DNA of 64,000 nt from Rhodocyclales bacterium. Lineage in GTDB: Bacteria > Pseudomonadota > Gammaproteobacteria > Burkholderiales > Rhodocyclaceae. The notes beneath the pieces are model-generated. The model was not told the origin of the DNA and made no database searches. It saw only the letters and a program-made list of their open reading frames with translations. Shown here one piece after another: positions 19,545 to 28,310 of the stretch; position 1 is the first letter of the stretch, and every line of letters begins with the position of its first letter. Both the position numbers and the translations under genes were made by a program. The stretch lies in assembly GCA_003105015.1 (NCBI GenBank), contig PQAF01000048.1, positions 23,143-87,142 of the forward strand, read 5' to 3'.

Positions 19545-20473
19545 TGGACATACTGCTGGCCAATCCCCGCGGCTTCTGCGCCGGCGTCGAGCGCGCCATC
19601 GAGATCGTCGAACGGGCACTGGAAATCTACGGCGCGCCGATCTATGTCCGTCACGAGGTCGTGCACAACAAGTTCGTCGTCGATGATCTGCGCGCCAAGG
19701 GCGCGGTGTTCGTCGAAGAGCTGGATGAAGTGCCGGACGGCGCAACGGTGATTTTCAGCGCACACGGCGTGTCGAAGGCGGTGCGCGACGAGGCGGACCG
19801 GCGCGGCCTGCGCGTCTTTGATGCCACTTGCCCCTTGGTGACCAAGGTGCACGGCGAGGTGCAGCGCCTGCGGGCCGCAGGACGCGAGGTCGTCATGATC
19901 GGCCATCGCGGCCATCCCGAGGTGGAAGGCACGATGGGGCAGTCGTCAGGTGGCATGCATCTCGTTGAAAGCGCAACCGACGTCGAGCGCCTGAAAGCCA
20001 GTCTCGGCAAGGCGCCGCCGCCGCTCGGTTACGTTACCCAGACCACTCTCTCGGTTGACGACGCCGCCGAGATCGTTGCAGCACTGAAGGTCGCCTTTCC
20101 GGATATCCAGGGGCCGAAGAAGGACGACATCTGCTATGCCACCCAGAACCGACAGGATGCCGTCAAGCGACTGACGGAGCAGTGCGATCTGGTGATTGTC
20201 GTTGGCTCCCCCAATAGCTCAAATTCAAACAGGCTGCGGGAAGTGGCGAAAAATCGTAATGTCGTTGCCTATCTGGTGGATAGTGCAGAGGAGCTGCAGC
20301 CGGAGTGGCTGGAGGGTAGGCAAAGGATCGGTGTGACCGCCGGCGCCTCGGCACCTGATGCCCTTGTCGAGGCTGTTGTGGCGAAGCTCAAGCAATTGGG
20401 GGGCGAGGCGGTAGTTTCCCTGGTAGGCACTCCGGAGCAGGTTCGCTTTACCTTGCCAAGAGAACTGGAATAA
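19544..20473 (+). CDS. ispH: 4-hydroxy-3-methylbut-2-enyl diphosphate reductase
   Basis: IspH is the Fe-S enzyme that makes IPP and DMAPP in the last MEP step. The 309-aa protein contains the three cluster Cys residues in RGFCAGVERAI, DATCPLVTKVH and DDICYATQNR..., plus SPNSSNSNRL and TAGASAPD. The ATG overlaps the fkpB stop. It feeds IspA (8.4-9.3 kb). The 111 bp after it holds no terminator that I can see before pilE. Confidence 0.98.
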   Translation: MDILLANPRGFCAGVERAIEIVERALEIYGAPIYVRHEVVHNKFVVDDLRAKGAVFVEELDEVPDGATVIFSAHGVSKAVRDEADRRGLRVFDATCPLVTKVHGEVQRLRAAGREVVMIGHRGHPEVEGTMGQSSGGMHLVESATDVERLKASLGKAPPPLGYVTQTTLSVDDAAEIVAALKVAFPDIQGPKKDDICYATQNRQDAVKRLTEQCDLVIVVGSPNSSNSNRLREVAKNRNVVAYLVDSAEELQPEWLEGRQRIGVTAGASAPDALVEAVVAKLKQLGGEAVVSLVGTPEQVRFTLPRELE

Positions 20474-20584
20474 AACCGCCTTACGCGTCTGGCGCCACTT
20501 GTCGAGACGAACTGACCGCTCATCGCTCGATGCTTGGCATACGCTTGATGCACATATATTTTTTGAGCCATGGAGGATGCAAAC

Positions 20585-20989
20585 ATGCATGTTCGCCCCG
20601 CAGCCGTTGCTGGCTTCACCTTGATCGAACTCATGATCGCCGTTGCCATCGTCGCCATACTTGCGGGCGTGGCCCTGCCTGCCTACCAGGATTACATGAG
20701 GCGGGGCAATATACCGGAGGCGACAGCAGGACTGGGCCAGGGACGCATCACCATGGAGCAATGGTTCCAGGACAACCGCACCTACGAGGGGGCGGCCTGC
20801 TTGGGCAATGGCAAGAAATTCAATTTCACCTGCAACACAGCAGCAACGACCTTCCTGATTACGGCAACGGGCAAAGACAACATGACGGGCTTTTCGTACA
20901 CGATCAATCAGGACAATGCCCGTACCTCGACCACCCCATGGGGGAACGGCGCCACCTGCTGGATCACGCGCAAGGGGGATTCGTGTTGA
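20585..20989 (+). CDS. pilE: Type IV pilin, PilE-like
   Basis: This is a prepilin-like protein of 134 aa: a short leader, then the PilD cleavage site G|FTLIELMIAVAIVAILAGVAL with Glu5, the Y24-type DYMRRGNIPEA segment, and a C-terminal half with four Cys (ACLGNG, FTCNT, TCWITRKGDSC) that could form two disulfides. ATG 20585 is chosen because GGAGG lies 8 bp upstream; ATG 20570 is in frame but lacks an SD. It is the first gene of the minor pilin operon, where it may be a minor pilin or the PilE of the PilY1 system; the major pilin gene is not in the window. Confidence 0.9.
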   Translation: MHVRPAAVAGFTLIELMIAVAIVAILAGVALPAYQDYMRRGNIPEATAGLGQGRITMEQWFQDNRTYEGAACLGNGKKFNFTCNTAATTFLITATGKDNMTGFSYTINQDNARTSTTPWGNGATCWITRKGDSC

Positions 20990-21525
20990 TGGCTTTGCGC
21001 CGGCAGCGCGGGGTGTCGATCATCGAGGCGATGATCGTGGTGGCGATAATCGTCGTTCTGCTGGTGCTGGCCGTTCCGGTGGGGCTGGAATGGCTCGCCA
21101 ATAGCCGCATTCGATCGGCTTCGGATAGCATGCTCGCCGGCCTACAGCTCGCCCGCGCCGAGGCTGTGCGGCGGAATGTCCTGGTCGAGTTCGTTCTCGA
21201 TGCCGCCCCCGCCACGGGCTGGACCGTGCGCGCCGCCGTTTCTGGCGCGGAAATCCAGAAAAGGGCTGCCGGCGAAGGCACGTCCGACGTAATCGTAGCG
21301 GTTACACCGAACGGCGCCACCAGGGTCAGCTTCGACGGCCTCGGGCGACGCGCGCCAAATGCCGACGCGAGCAATCCGATCGAGAGGTTCGACCTGGATT
21401 TGCCGGCGACGGTGCTTGCGGCGGAGAAAACCCGAAATTTGCGTCTTCAGGTTGGCCTGGGGGGGCAGGTCGTCATGTGCGATCCGAACGTAACCACGGT
21501 GGGTGACGTCAGAAAATGTCCATAA
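20989..21525 (+). CDS. fimT: GspH/FimT-family minor pseudopilin
   Basis: This 178-aa prepilin-like protein carries the cleavage site G|VSIIEAMIVVAIIVVLLVLAVP and a GspH/FimT-type globular part (ARAEAVRRNVLVEF, DGLGRRAPN). Start: ATG 20989 overlaps the pilE stop, but GTG 20983, in frame, has a better-placed AAGGGGG upstream. It probably belongs to the priming complex at the pilus tip with PilV/W/X and PilY1. Confidence 0.87.
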   Translation: MALRRQRGVSIIEAMIVVAIIVVLLVLAVPVGLEWLANSRIRSASDSMLAGLQLARAEAVRRNVLVEFVLDAAPATGWTVRAAVSGAEIQKRAAGEGTSDVIVAVTPNGATRVSFDGLGRRAPNADASNPIERFDLDLPATVLAAEKTRNLRLQVGLGGQVVMCDPNVTTVGDVRKCP

Positions 21526-21890
21526 CAAAGCCTGCGCCTCAGCAACAGAAGGGCGCAACACTGATAGAAGCACTGGTTGCCGTGCTGATCTTCTCGATCG
21601 GCATCCTTGCGGTTGTCGGCATGCAAGCCCTCTCGGTGAGAGTGGTCACCGACGCGAAGTACCGCGCGGATGCCAGCTTCCTGGCCAATCAGGCCCTCGG
21701 GCGGCTCTGGGGAGATCCGACCAACCTGGCCGTCCACGCCGAAGCCGATGTCGACGTCGCCGGGCTGCCGAACGGCAAGCGCACGGTTGCAATCAACGGA
21801 GATCGGGCGACGGTGACGATCCGCTGGCAGCAGCCGGGGGATGCCGTGCATGAGTTCGTCGCCGAAGCCTATATCAATGTCAACAATTGA
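21516..21890 (+). CDS. pilV: Type IV pilus modification protein PilV
   Basis: This 124-aa prepilin has the cleavage site G|ATLIEALVAVLIFSIGILAVVGMQA, the PilV family hallmark. It overlaps fimT by 10 bp and ends 13 bp before pilW. Compared with many PilV proteins the globular domain is short. It acts in the minor pilin complex that initiates pilus assembly. Confidence 0.88.
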   Translation: MSITKPAPQQQKGATLIEALVAVLIFSIGILAVVGMQALSVRVVTDAKYRADASFLANQALGRLWGDPTNLAVHAEADVDVAGLPNGKRTVAINGDRATVTIRWQQPGDAVHEFVAEAYINVNN

Positions 21891-21903
21891 GGCCGGGGCA
21901 GGC

Positions 21904-22995
21904 ATGAATCGGACTGCGCAGAAAGGCGTGACACTGGTCGAGTTGATGGTCGCCCTGGTGATCGGCGCGATTGCCGCGCTGGTCATCCAGCAGGTGATGG
22001 CCATGTTCGAAGGGCAGAAGCGGACCAGCAGCGGCGGATCGGATGCGCAAGTCAATGGTGCGGTCGCGCTCTTTGCGCTGGAACGCGAGGTCAGGCAGGC
22101 GGGGTATGGTCTGTTCGGGGGCAGCGGCTCGCTTTGTCCGCTTGGCATCAATATCTACTACAACGGCACGACGGTATCGAATGGCGGGGCGCTGTTGCCG
22201 CTGCGCATTGCCGACGGCGGTGCAGGTCCGGACGCGATCGAGTTTCTGCGTTCGGATGCCGATTTTGCCGCGATTCCGACCTCTATCATCAAGAACATGC
22301 CCAATTCCTCCGCGGAGGTCACGGCGGACAGCACCGGCGGTCTTGCCCAGAATCAGATGTTTCTTGCGGCCGGCAAAGGCGGCAGCAAGGTCTGCACGCT
22401 GATGCAGATGTCGCAAGACCCGCAGCAGACCGGCAATGGCTGGAACCTGCAGCACAATTCCGGCCAATACCTCTACAACCCGCCCAATGCGAACACGGCC
22501 TTCGCGACGGCGCCCACCTACGAGATCGGCGATGTCGTCGTGAACATGGGCAGTTTCATCCACAGGCGCTATCAGGTGCTTTGCGAGCGCCTGACGGAGG
22601 TCAGTCCGACGCTCACCGCCGCCCCTTACACCTGCGCGAACACCGTGCCGATCGTCGACCAGATCGTCGACATGCAGGTGCAGTACGGCGTTTCGCCGGC
22701 GGGCAGCATGCAGATCACGCAATGGTGCAATGCAACCGCAACCTCGGCGTGCGGCGACTGGAGCAACCCGGGCAACAATGAAGTATCGCGGATTCGCGCC
22801 GTACGCATCGCGCTGGTGGCGCGCAGCGTTCAATACGAAAAGGAGATGGTCAGCCCGGCAAACCTGACGCTCTGGGACGCAGGCGATCCGGGCGATCCTC
22901 CGCCGAGCCTTGCGCTGACCGACGACCAGCGGCATTACCGGTACAAGGTTTTCACGACCATCGTGCCGATACGCAACGTGATCTGGGGAAGCTGA
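21904..22995 (+). CDS. pilW: Type IV pilus assembly protein PilW
   Basis: This 363-aa prepilin has the cleavage site G|VTLVELMVALVIGAIAALVIQQV, the GSDAQVNGAVALFALEREVRQAGYG motif region of PilW, and a long beta-rich C-terminal part ending in RYKVFTTIVPIRN. The frame upstream of ATG 21904 is a pilV shadow. Its stop TGA overlaps the pilX ATG. Confidence 0.9.
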   Translation: MNRTAQKGVTLVELMVALVIGAIAALVIQQVMAMFEGQKRTSSGGSDAQVNGAVALFALEREVRQAGYGLFGGSGSLCPLGINIYYNGTTVSNGGALLPLRIADGGAGPDAIEFLRSDADFAAIPTSIIKNMPNSSAEVTADSTGGLAQNQMFLAAGKGGSKVCTLMQMSQDPQQTGNGWNLQHNSGQYLYNPPNANTAFATAPTYEIGDVVVNMGSFIHRRYQVLCERLTEVSPTLTAAPYTCANTVPIVDQIVDMQVQYGVSPAGSMQITQWCNATATSACGDWSNPGNNEVSRIRAVRIALVARSVQYEKEMVSPANLTLWDAGDPGDPPPSLALTDDQRHYRYKVFTTIVPIRNVIWGS

Positions 22996-23636
22996 TGGGG
23001 AGAAATGCAATGGCCCTCTCGATGCGGCGGCAAAATGGCGTCGTGCTGCTGATCGCCCTGATCGCGCTGGTGGCGATTTCGCTGGCAGGCATCGCACTGA
23101 TGCGATCGGTCGATACGGGCCTGGTGATCACGGGCAACCTTGCCTTCAAGCAGTCGGCGGCGCAGGCCGGCGATGCCGGCACCGAAGCGGCTGCCGATTG
23201 GCTGAACACGAACGTCGCCCTGCTTGCGAACGACTCGGCAGCGGCGGGCTACTATGCGACCTGGCGCACGAATTGCGATCTGCTGGGCAATCGGACCGCC
23301 GCGACCGACGACGACGTGGTCTGGGCGGCCGGCGGAATGGCGCAGCCCAACTGCGGCATGGTGGCGACAGCCGTGGCCTCCGACAAGCTGCCGGGCGGCT
23401 ACGCGGCGACGTACGTGATCAACCGCATGTGCAACAACGAAGGCGCACCGAACGATCCAGCCATCTTTTGTTCGGCCTACCAGTCCTCGTCGACCGGTTC
23501 GGACAGCACCAAGGGCGGCGCTTCCTATGGGCAGTTGCCGCTCACCGGCACCACCCAGCAGTATTACCGCATCACCACCCGCATCGTCGGCCCGCGCAAC
23601 ACGGAAAGCATCGTGCAGGCAATCGTCGCGTTTTAA
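22995..23636 (+). CDS. pilX: Type IV pilus assembly protein PilX
   Basis: This 213-aa PilX-type minor pilin has an N-terminal hydrophobic helix VVLLIALIALVAISLAGIALMRSVDT preceded by RRQNG. As in PilX proteins, the helix lacks the usual Glu5 (ALIA... instead). ATG 22995 overlaps the pilW stop; ATG 23010 (MALSM) with GGGGAGA 6 bp upstream is an equally good start. The C-terminal YRITTRIVGPRNT is typical. Confidence 0.88.
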   Translation: MGRNAMALSMRRQNGVVLLIALIALVAISLAGIALMRSVDTGLVITGNLAFKQSAAQAGDAGTEAAADWLNTNVALLANDSAAAGYYATWRTNCDLLGNRTAATDDDVVWAAGGMAQPNCGMVATAVASDKLPGGYAATYVINRMCNNEGAPNDPAIFCSAYQSSSTGSDSTKGGASYGQLPLTGTTQQYYRITTRIVGPRNTESIVQAIVAF

Positions 23637-23651
23637 GTCAAGGAGCCGCAC

Positions 23652-26600
23652 ATGGCTAGAAAATCACTTCGCTTTCTCGTCTTCTGGCTTGCGGCCATGC
23701 CTGCGGCTTGGGCTGCAACCGTCGATCTTGCCGACAAGCCGCTGGCCTCCGGCACCAGCGGCGAGGTGAAGCCCAACGTGATGATCGTCCTCGATGACTC
23801 GGGCTCGATGGGCTGGACGCACCTGCCCGACCATGTGCGGAGCCTGCGCACCACGAAGGGATACAAGTCGGCCCAGTGCAATGGCATCTACTACAACCCT
23901 GCGGTTACCTATGCGCCGCCCCTCAATGCGGATGGAACGAGCTACCCGAACGTCAACTTCTACGACGCGCCCTATGATGGCTTTGACTCGGGCTCGACCA
24001 AGGTCAACCTGTCGACTTCGTTCAGGGCCTATGACGATACGACGAGCTTTGGCGGCGGAGACGATACAGCCCAGGCGGCCTACTACTATACCTACTCGAG
24101 CACGCCATCGCAGCCGGCGATGTCCTATACATATACAAGCGGGGGCAGCGTCGACACCTCAACGACGTTCTACAAGGAATGCAATGAAACCATCGCCGGC
24201 AAGTTCACCAAGGTCACCGTCGAGGGGCAGGGCGCCACGGCACGGCAGAATTTCGCCAACTGGTACAGCTATTACCGCATCCGGCTGCTGACTGCCAAGA
24301 CGGCCGTTGGCCGCGCCTTCGTGAATCTCTCCGAGCCGTCGAAATACCGCATCGGCTTCACCACCCACAGCTATACGGGGACGGATACCAGCAACGACGA
24401 GTTTCAGAAAATCGACGACTTTTGCGCTGCAAGCCCGGGATGCGCCCAACGTACGAGCATTTTCAGCAAACTCTATGGAGCCAGCGCATCCGGCGGCACG
24501 CCGCTGCGAGCGGCCCTCTCCAAGGTCGGGCGCATCTATGCGGGCAAGACCGGCGACGATCCGGTCCAATACTCCTGCCAGCAGAACTTCACGATCCTCA
24601 CCACGGATGGCTTCTGGAACGGCGATGATGGCTACAGGCTCGACGGGACAACGGCGATCGGAAATCATGATGGTCAGGCGCCCAGGCCGATGTGGGACGG
24701 GGGCTCGGGTTCGATGCAGGTGGATACCTACAAGCGCTACTCATATTCAACATCTAAGTGCTCAAACGGTAAAATCAAACACAGAGAGCAAAGGAAGACT
24801 GTTACGACACCTGTCGATCCGGCTGGCTCGTCTGTCGAAACTGCTTGGACTAATTTTACAAACTACACGTCTTGTTACGCAGGTGCCTTGCCCGATCCGA
24901 ACCCGAGCAATCAGGAACTGGTGTCCACCGAGGTCGTGTCAGCCTCCGGTGGCTTCTCCGATTCCCTTGCCGACGTCGCCATGTACTATTACCAGACCGA
25001 TCTCCGCTCCGCGACTCTGGGCAATTGCACGGGCGCGCTTGGCGCCGGCTTTGATGTCTGCGAGAACAATGTGCCCGGTGCGGGCAGCGATACGGCGACC
25101 CATCAGCACATGACGACCTTCACGCTTGGTCTGGGAGTCGACGGCTCGCTCCAGTACTGCGAGAACTACGATTCGGGCGGTTGTACGGATTTCGAGGCCA
25201 TCAAGCAGGGCACGAAAGTCTGGCCGAATCCGATGGACAACGAAGACCTCCATCGCGTGGACGACCTCTGGCATGCCGCAGTGGACGGCCGCGGCAAGTA
25301 TTTCAGCGCCAAGTCGCCCGAATCGCTGGCAAGCGGCATCCAGAAGGCGCTGTCCGGGGTGTCGGCGCGCACGGCATCCGCCGCTGCGGCAGCGACCTCG
25401 AACCTCGAGCCGGTCGCCGGAGACAACTTTGCCTACGTGGCCATGTATACGACCGTCGATTGGGATGGCGACATCGCCGCGCGCGAGATCAATCTGTCCG
25501 TCGGCACGGTGTCCGACACGGCGATCTGGTCGGCGCAGACCCAGCTTGATACGAAGGTGTCGGCGGCGAGCGATACGCGCTCCATCTATTTCAACGGCGG
25601 CGGCACGCTCAAGGCGTTCACGGTAGGCAACCTCACCTCCCAAGTCTCGTCCAGCTATTTCCAGCCCGGCCCCACGAATCCCAACGGCCAGCTCTCCCAG
25701 TATCCGAGCCTGACGGCCGCAGAGCAGGCGGAAGCGACGCAGACGTCCATCATCAACTTCGTCCGCGGCCAGACCCAGCACGAGGACGAAAGCACCAACA
25801 CCTGGAAGCTTTACCGCGAACGCAAGCACGCACTCGGCGACATCGTCAACGGCGCGCCGGTGTATGTGCGGAAGCCGCCGTTCGCCTATTCCGACGACAA
25901 CTACTCGACCTTCGCCGAAAACAATAAGGCCCGTCAGTCGGTAGTCTATGCTGGCGCCAACGACGGCATGCTGCATGCCTTCAATGGCGACACCGGCGAC
26001 GAGCTTTGGGCCTTCATCCCGACGGCCGTGATCCCGCAGCTCTACAAGCTTGCCGACAAGAGCTACTCGACCAACCACAGGTTTTATGTCGATGGGCCCA
26101 TGACGGTGGGCGATGTCTGTCTGGCCGCTTCCTGCAATGCCAACCAGTGGAAGACCATCATTGTCGGCGGCCTGGGCAAGGGCGGCCGCGCCTATTACGC
26201 GCTCGACGTTACCAATCCGACGAGCCCGCAATTGCTGTGGGAATTCACAGACACCAACCTTGGGTATACATTCGGTAACGCCATCATCACCAAAATCAGC
26301 GGGCAATGGGTGGTGATCGTCGCCTCGGGCTACAACAACACTTCGCCCGGCGACGGCAAGGGACGGCTGTTCGTGCTCAAGGCATCCGACGGCACGAAAC
26401 TCGCCGAGATCGTGACGGACGACACTGAAACCGACCCGTCCAAGAGCGGCATCGCCAAGATCAACAACTGGGTCAGCAGTACGAATCTCGACAACTCCAC
26501 CCGGCATGTCTACGGCGGCGACCTCGACGGAAATGTCTGGCGCTTTGACGTCATCGCCGGCACAGCCGTGAAGATCACGACCGTCGGCAAGGTGACTGGC

Positions 26601-27233
26601 GCGCCGACCCAGCCGATCACGACCAAACCGGAACTCGCCGAGGTGAAGATCGGTGGTGTAGCGAGCCGCGTGATCCTGATCGGTACGGGCAGGTACCTAG
26701 GCACGACCGACATCAGCACGACCGGCCGCATGTCGCTGTATGCGATCAAGGACGATCTGATTTCACCGCCCTATGGGAATTTCCGGTCGAATTCTGACGT
26801 AGTCGTACAGCAGCTTTCCGGAGATACTGGCAGCAGGGAAATGTCCTACACGGCAATGACATCGGACAAGATCGGCTGGTACATGGACTTCGATGTCAAG
26901 GACGGGGAGCGCGTCAACGTCGATCCGAAATTCCAGATGGGCTGGTGGGTCGTGCCGAGCAACATTCCGGATCCGAACGTCTGCAACGTCGGAGGCACAA
27001 GCTGGCTATATTTCGTCGAGCCCTGGCCGACGACAACGAAAGTTGCCGAGACGGGTTCGACCGTCAACGTCGGGAACGCGCTGATTGTCGGTATCAATAT
27101 CGTCAAGCTTCCCAACGGCAAGACGGTAACGATCGTTACGACGTCGGACGCCAAGTATCCGGTCTTCGGCAACCCGCCATCTCCCGGTGCCGCCAAGGTG
27201 CGGCGCCTCTACTGGCGCGAACTGACGCGATGA
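23652..27233 (+). CDS. pilY1: Type IV pilus tip adhesin/assembly factor PilY1
   Basis: PilY1 is the large pilus-tip protein for adhesion, surface sensing and control of retraction. The 1193-aa precursor has a signal peptide (about 1-22), an N-terminal vWA-like domain with the MIDAS start LDDSGSMGW, and a C-terminal quinoprotein-like beta-propeller with GANDGMLHAFNGDTGDELWAF, YALDVTNPTSP and GGDLDGNVWRFD. AGGAG precedes ATG 23652 by 7 bp. It is the last gene of the pilE-fimT-pilVWX-pilY1 operon. A lower-GC patch (about 24740-24880) lies in the vWA domain, where PilY1 proteins vary. Confidence 0.95.
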   Translation: MARKSLRFLVFWLAAMPAAWAATVDLADKPLASGTSGEVKPNVMIVLDDSGSMGWTHLPDHVRSLRTTKGYKSAQCNGIYYNPAVTYAPPLNADGTSYPNVNFYDAPYDGFDSGSTKVNLSTSFRAYDDTTSFGGGDDTAQAAYYYTYSSTPSQPAMSYTYTSGGSVDTSTTFYKECNETIAGKFTKVTVEGQGATARQNFANWYSYYRIRLLTAKTAVGRAFVNLSEPSKYRIGFTTHSYTGTDTSNDEFQKIDDFCAASPGCAQRTSIFSKLYGASASGGTPLRAALSKVGRIYAGKTGDDPVQYSCQQNFTILTTDGFWNGDDGYRLDGTTAIGNHDGQAPRPMWDGGSGSMQVDTYKRYSYSTSKCSNGKIKHREQRKTVTTPVDPAGSSVETAWTNFTNYTSCYAGALPDPNPSNQELVSTEVVSASGGFSDSLADVAMYYYQTDLRSATLGNCTGALGAGFDVCENNVPGAGSDTATHQHMTTFTLGLGVDGSLQYCENYDSGGCTDFEAIKQGTKVWPNPMDNEDLHRVDDLWHAAVDGRGKYFSAKSPESLASGIQKALSGVSARTASAAAAATSNLEPVAGDNFAYVAMYTTVDWDGDIAAREINLSVGTVSDTAIWSAQTQLDTKVSAASDTRSIYFNGGGTLKAFTVGNLTSQVSSSYFQPGPTNPNGQLSQYPSLTAAEQAEATQTSIINFVRGQTQHEDESTNTWKLYRERKHALGDIVNGAPVYVRKPPFAYSDDNYSTFAENNKARQSVVYAGANDGMLHAFNGDTGDELWAFIPTAVIPQLYKLADKSYSTNHRFYVDGPMTVGDVCLAASCNANQWKTIIVGGLGKGGRAYYALDVTNPTSPQLLWEFTDTNLGYTFGNAIITKISGQWVVIVASGYNNTSPGDGKGRLFVLKASDGTKLAEIVTDDTETDPSKSGIAKINNWVSSTNLDNSTRHVYGGDLDGNVWRFDVIAGTAVKITTVGKVTGAPTQPITTKPELAEVKIGGVASRVILIGTGRYLGTTDISTTGRMSLYAIKDDLISPPYGNFRSNSDVVVQQLSGDTGSREMSYTAMTSDKIGWYMDFDVKDGERVNVDPKFQMGWWVVPSNIPDPNVCNVGGTSWLYFVEPWPTTTKVAETGSTVNVGNALIVGINIVKLPNGKTVTIVTTSDAKYPVFGNPPSPGAAKVRRLYWRELTR

Positions 27234-27243
27234 AGCGCGGACC

Positions 27244-27271
27244 TTGCCGATTGGCGCTGCTCGGTTATAAT
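27244..27271 (+). promoter_or_regulatory. Sigma70-type promoter of tRNA-Thr
   Basis: The -35 TTGCCG (27244-27249), a 16-bp spacer and a perfect -10 TATAAT (27266-27271) are followed by the GC-rich discriminator TCGCGACCC that is typical of stringently controlled stable RNA promoters. It lies 12 bp before the tRNA and partly in the short gap after pilY1. Confidence 0.8.
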
Positions 27272-27282
27272 TCGCGACCCAT

Positions 27283-27358
<76 letters not shown>

Positions 27359-27365
27359 GAAATTC

Positions 27366-27398
27366 AATGGCTTGCGTGCATGCAAGCCATTTTCTTTT
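27366..27398 (+). terminator. Intrinsic terminator of tRNA-Thr
   Basis: A perfect 10-bp stem AATGGCTTGC/GCAAGCCATT with a 6-nt loop is followed by TTTCTTTT, starting 8 nt after the tRNA CCA end. It ends 17 nt before the SDR gene, which therefore needs its own promoter or read-through. Confidence 0.85.
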
Positions 27399-27414
27399 GA
27401 TCCGGAGGTGCAAC

Positions 27415-28182
27415 ATGCAGATCAAGGACAGCGTATTTATCGTGACCGGCGGCGCATCCGGCCTCGGAGCGGGTACGGTGCGCGCACTGGCGGCGCAGGG
27501 CGGCAAGGTGGTCATCGCCGATCTCAACAAGGCGGCCGGGGAGGCGCTGGCGAAGGAACTGGGCGCCGGCGTCCGCTTTGCCGAATGCGACGTATCGTCG
27601 GAAGCGAGCGCTAAGTCCGCGGTGGACCTTGCCGTGAGCGCTTTCGGCGGGTTGAACGGCCTGGTCAACTGCGCCGGTATCGCCATCGGCGAGAAGACCG
27701 TCGGCAAGGAAGGCCCGCACCAGCTGGCCACCTTCGCCCGCGTCATCAACATCAACCTGATCGGCACCTTCAACATGATCCGCCTGGCGGCGGACGCCAT
27801 GAGCAAGGGGCAGCCGAACGCCGCCGGTGAGCGCGGCGTGATCGTCAATACCGCCTCGGTGGCGGCCTTTGACGGCCAGATCGGCCAGGCCGCCTATGCC
27901 GCTTCCAAGGGCGGTGTCGTCGGCATGACGTTGCCGATCGCGCGCGACCTGTCGCGCTCCGGCATACGTGTCATGACCATCGCGCCCGGCATCTTCGAGA
28001 CGCCGATGCTGCTTGGCATGCCGCAGGAGGTGCAGGATGCACTGGGCAGGATGGTTCCCTTCCCGCCGCGTCTGGGCAAACCGTCGGAGTACGCTGCCCT
28101 GGCCCTACATATCATCCAGAACGAGATGCTCAACGGCGAAGTGATCCGCCTCGACGGCGCGATCCGCATGCAGCCGAAGTGA
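27415..28182 (+). CDS. SDR-family dehydrogenase, 3-hydroxyacyl-CoA dehydrogenase-like
   Basis: This 255-aa classical short-chain dehydrogenase has the nucleotide-binding TGGASGLGAGTV and NCAGIA motifs, catalytic Ser in NTASVAAFDG, and YAASK. The NVNLIGTFN-like ININLIGTFNMIRLAA, FDGQIGQAAYAASKGG and PFPPRLGKPSEYA segments resemble type II 3-hydroxyacyl-CoA dehydrogenases (HSD17B10-like), which act in fatty acid or isoleucine degradation. Start ATG 27415 has GGAGGTG 5 bp upstream. Monocistronic by context. Substrate assignment is by family resemblance only. Confidence 0.9.
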   Translation: MQIKDSVFIVTGGASGLGAGTVRALAAQGGKVVIADLNKAAGEALAKELGAGVRFAECDVSSEASAKSAVDLAVSAFGGLNGLVNCAGIAIGEKTVGKEGPHQLATFARVININLIGTFNMIRLAADAMSKGQPNAAGERGVIVNTASVAAFDGQIGQAAYAASKGGVVGMTLPIARDLSRSGIRVMTIAPGIFETPMLLGMPQEVQDALGRMVPFPPRLGKPSEYAALALHIIQNEMLNGEVIRLDGAIRMQPK

Positions 28183-28215
28183 TCCATTTCGGCAGAGTAC
28201 ATTGGCAGCCGAAGT

Positions 28216-28306
28216 GACCGGTCCGCAAGGACCGGTCATCCCCGCGAAAACGGGGGGTCCGGTGCTGCGGGGCGTACACTGGGTTCCCGCTTGCGCGGGA
28301 ACGACG
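28216..28306. repeat. REP-like palindromic cluster before ccoI
   Basis: Three palindromes lie in a row: GACCGGTCC-GCAA-GGACCGGTC (28216-28237, perfect 9-bp stem), CCCCG-CGAAAA-CGGGG (about 28240-28255), and GTTCCCGC-TTGC-GCGGGAAC (28283-28302, perfect 8-bp stem). The outer GTCATCCCCGCG and GCGGGAACGAC ends form the inverted pair typical of proteobacterial REP/BIME elements. A 13-bp direct repeat GCAGCCGAAGTGA flanks the left side (28170-28182 and 28205-28217). The right end is only 4 bp from the ccoI ATG. Confidence 0.75.
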
Positions 28307-28310
28307 ATCC

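Noticed and set aside
20530..20562. Sigma54 promoter before pilE (TTGGCAT...GATGC)
   Set aside because: The GG and GC elements are 12 bp apart instead of 10, so the -24/-12 geometry is wrong.
22599..22612. Possible sixth copy of the 12-mer in pilW (complement reads GGACTGACC)
   Set aside because: Only the first nine bases match; the essential ACTTTC half is changed.
28216..28306. CRISPR-like repeat cluster
   Set aside because: The palindromes differ in sequence and there are no spaced identical repeats or cas genes; the pattern fits REP elements.
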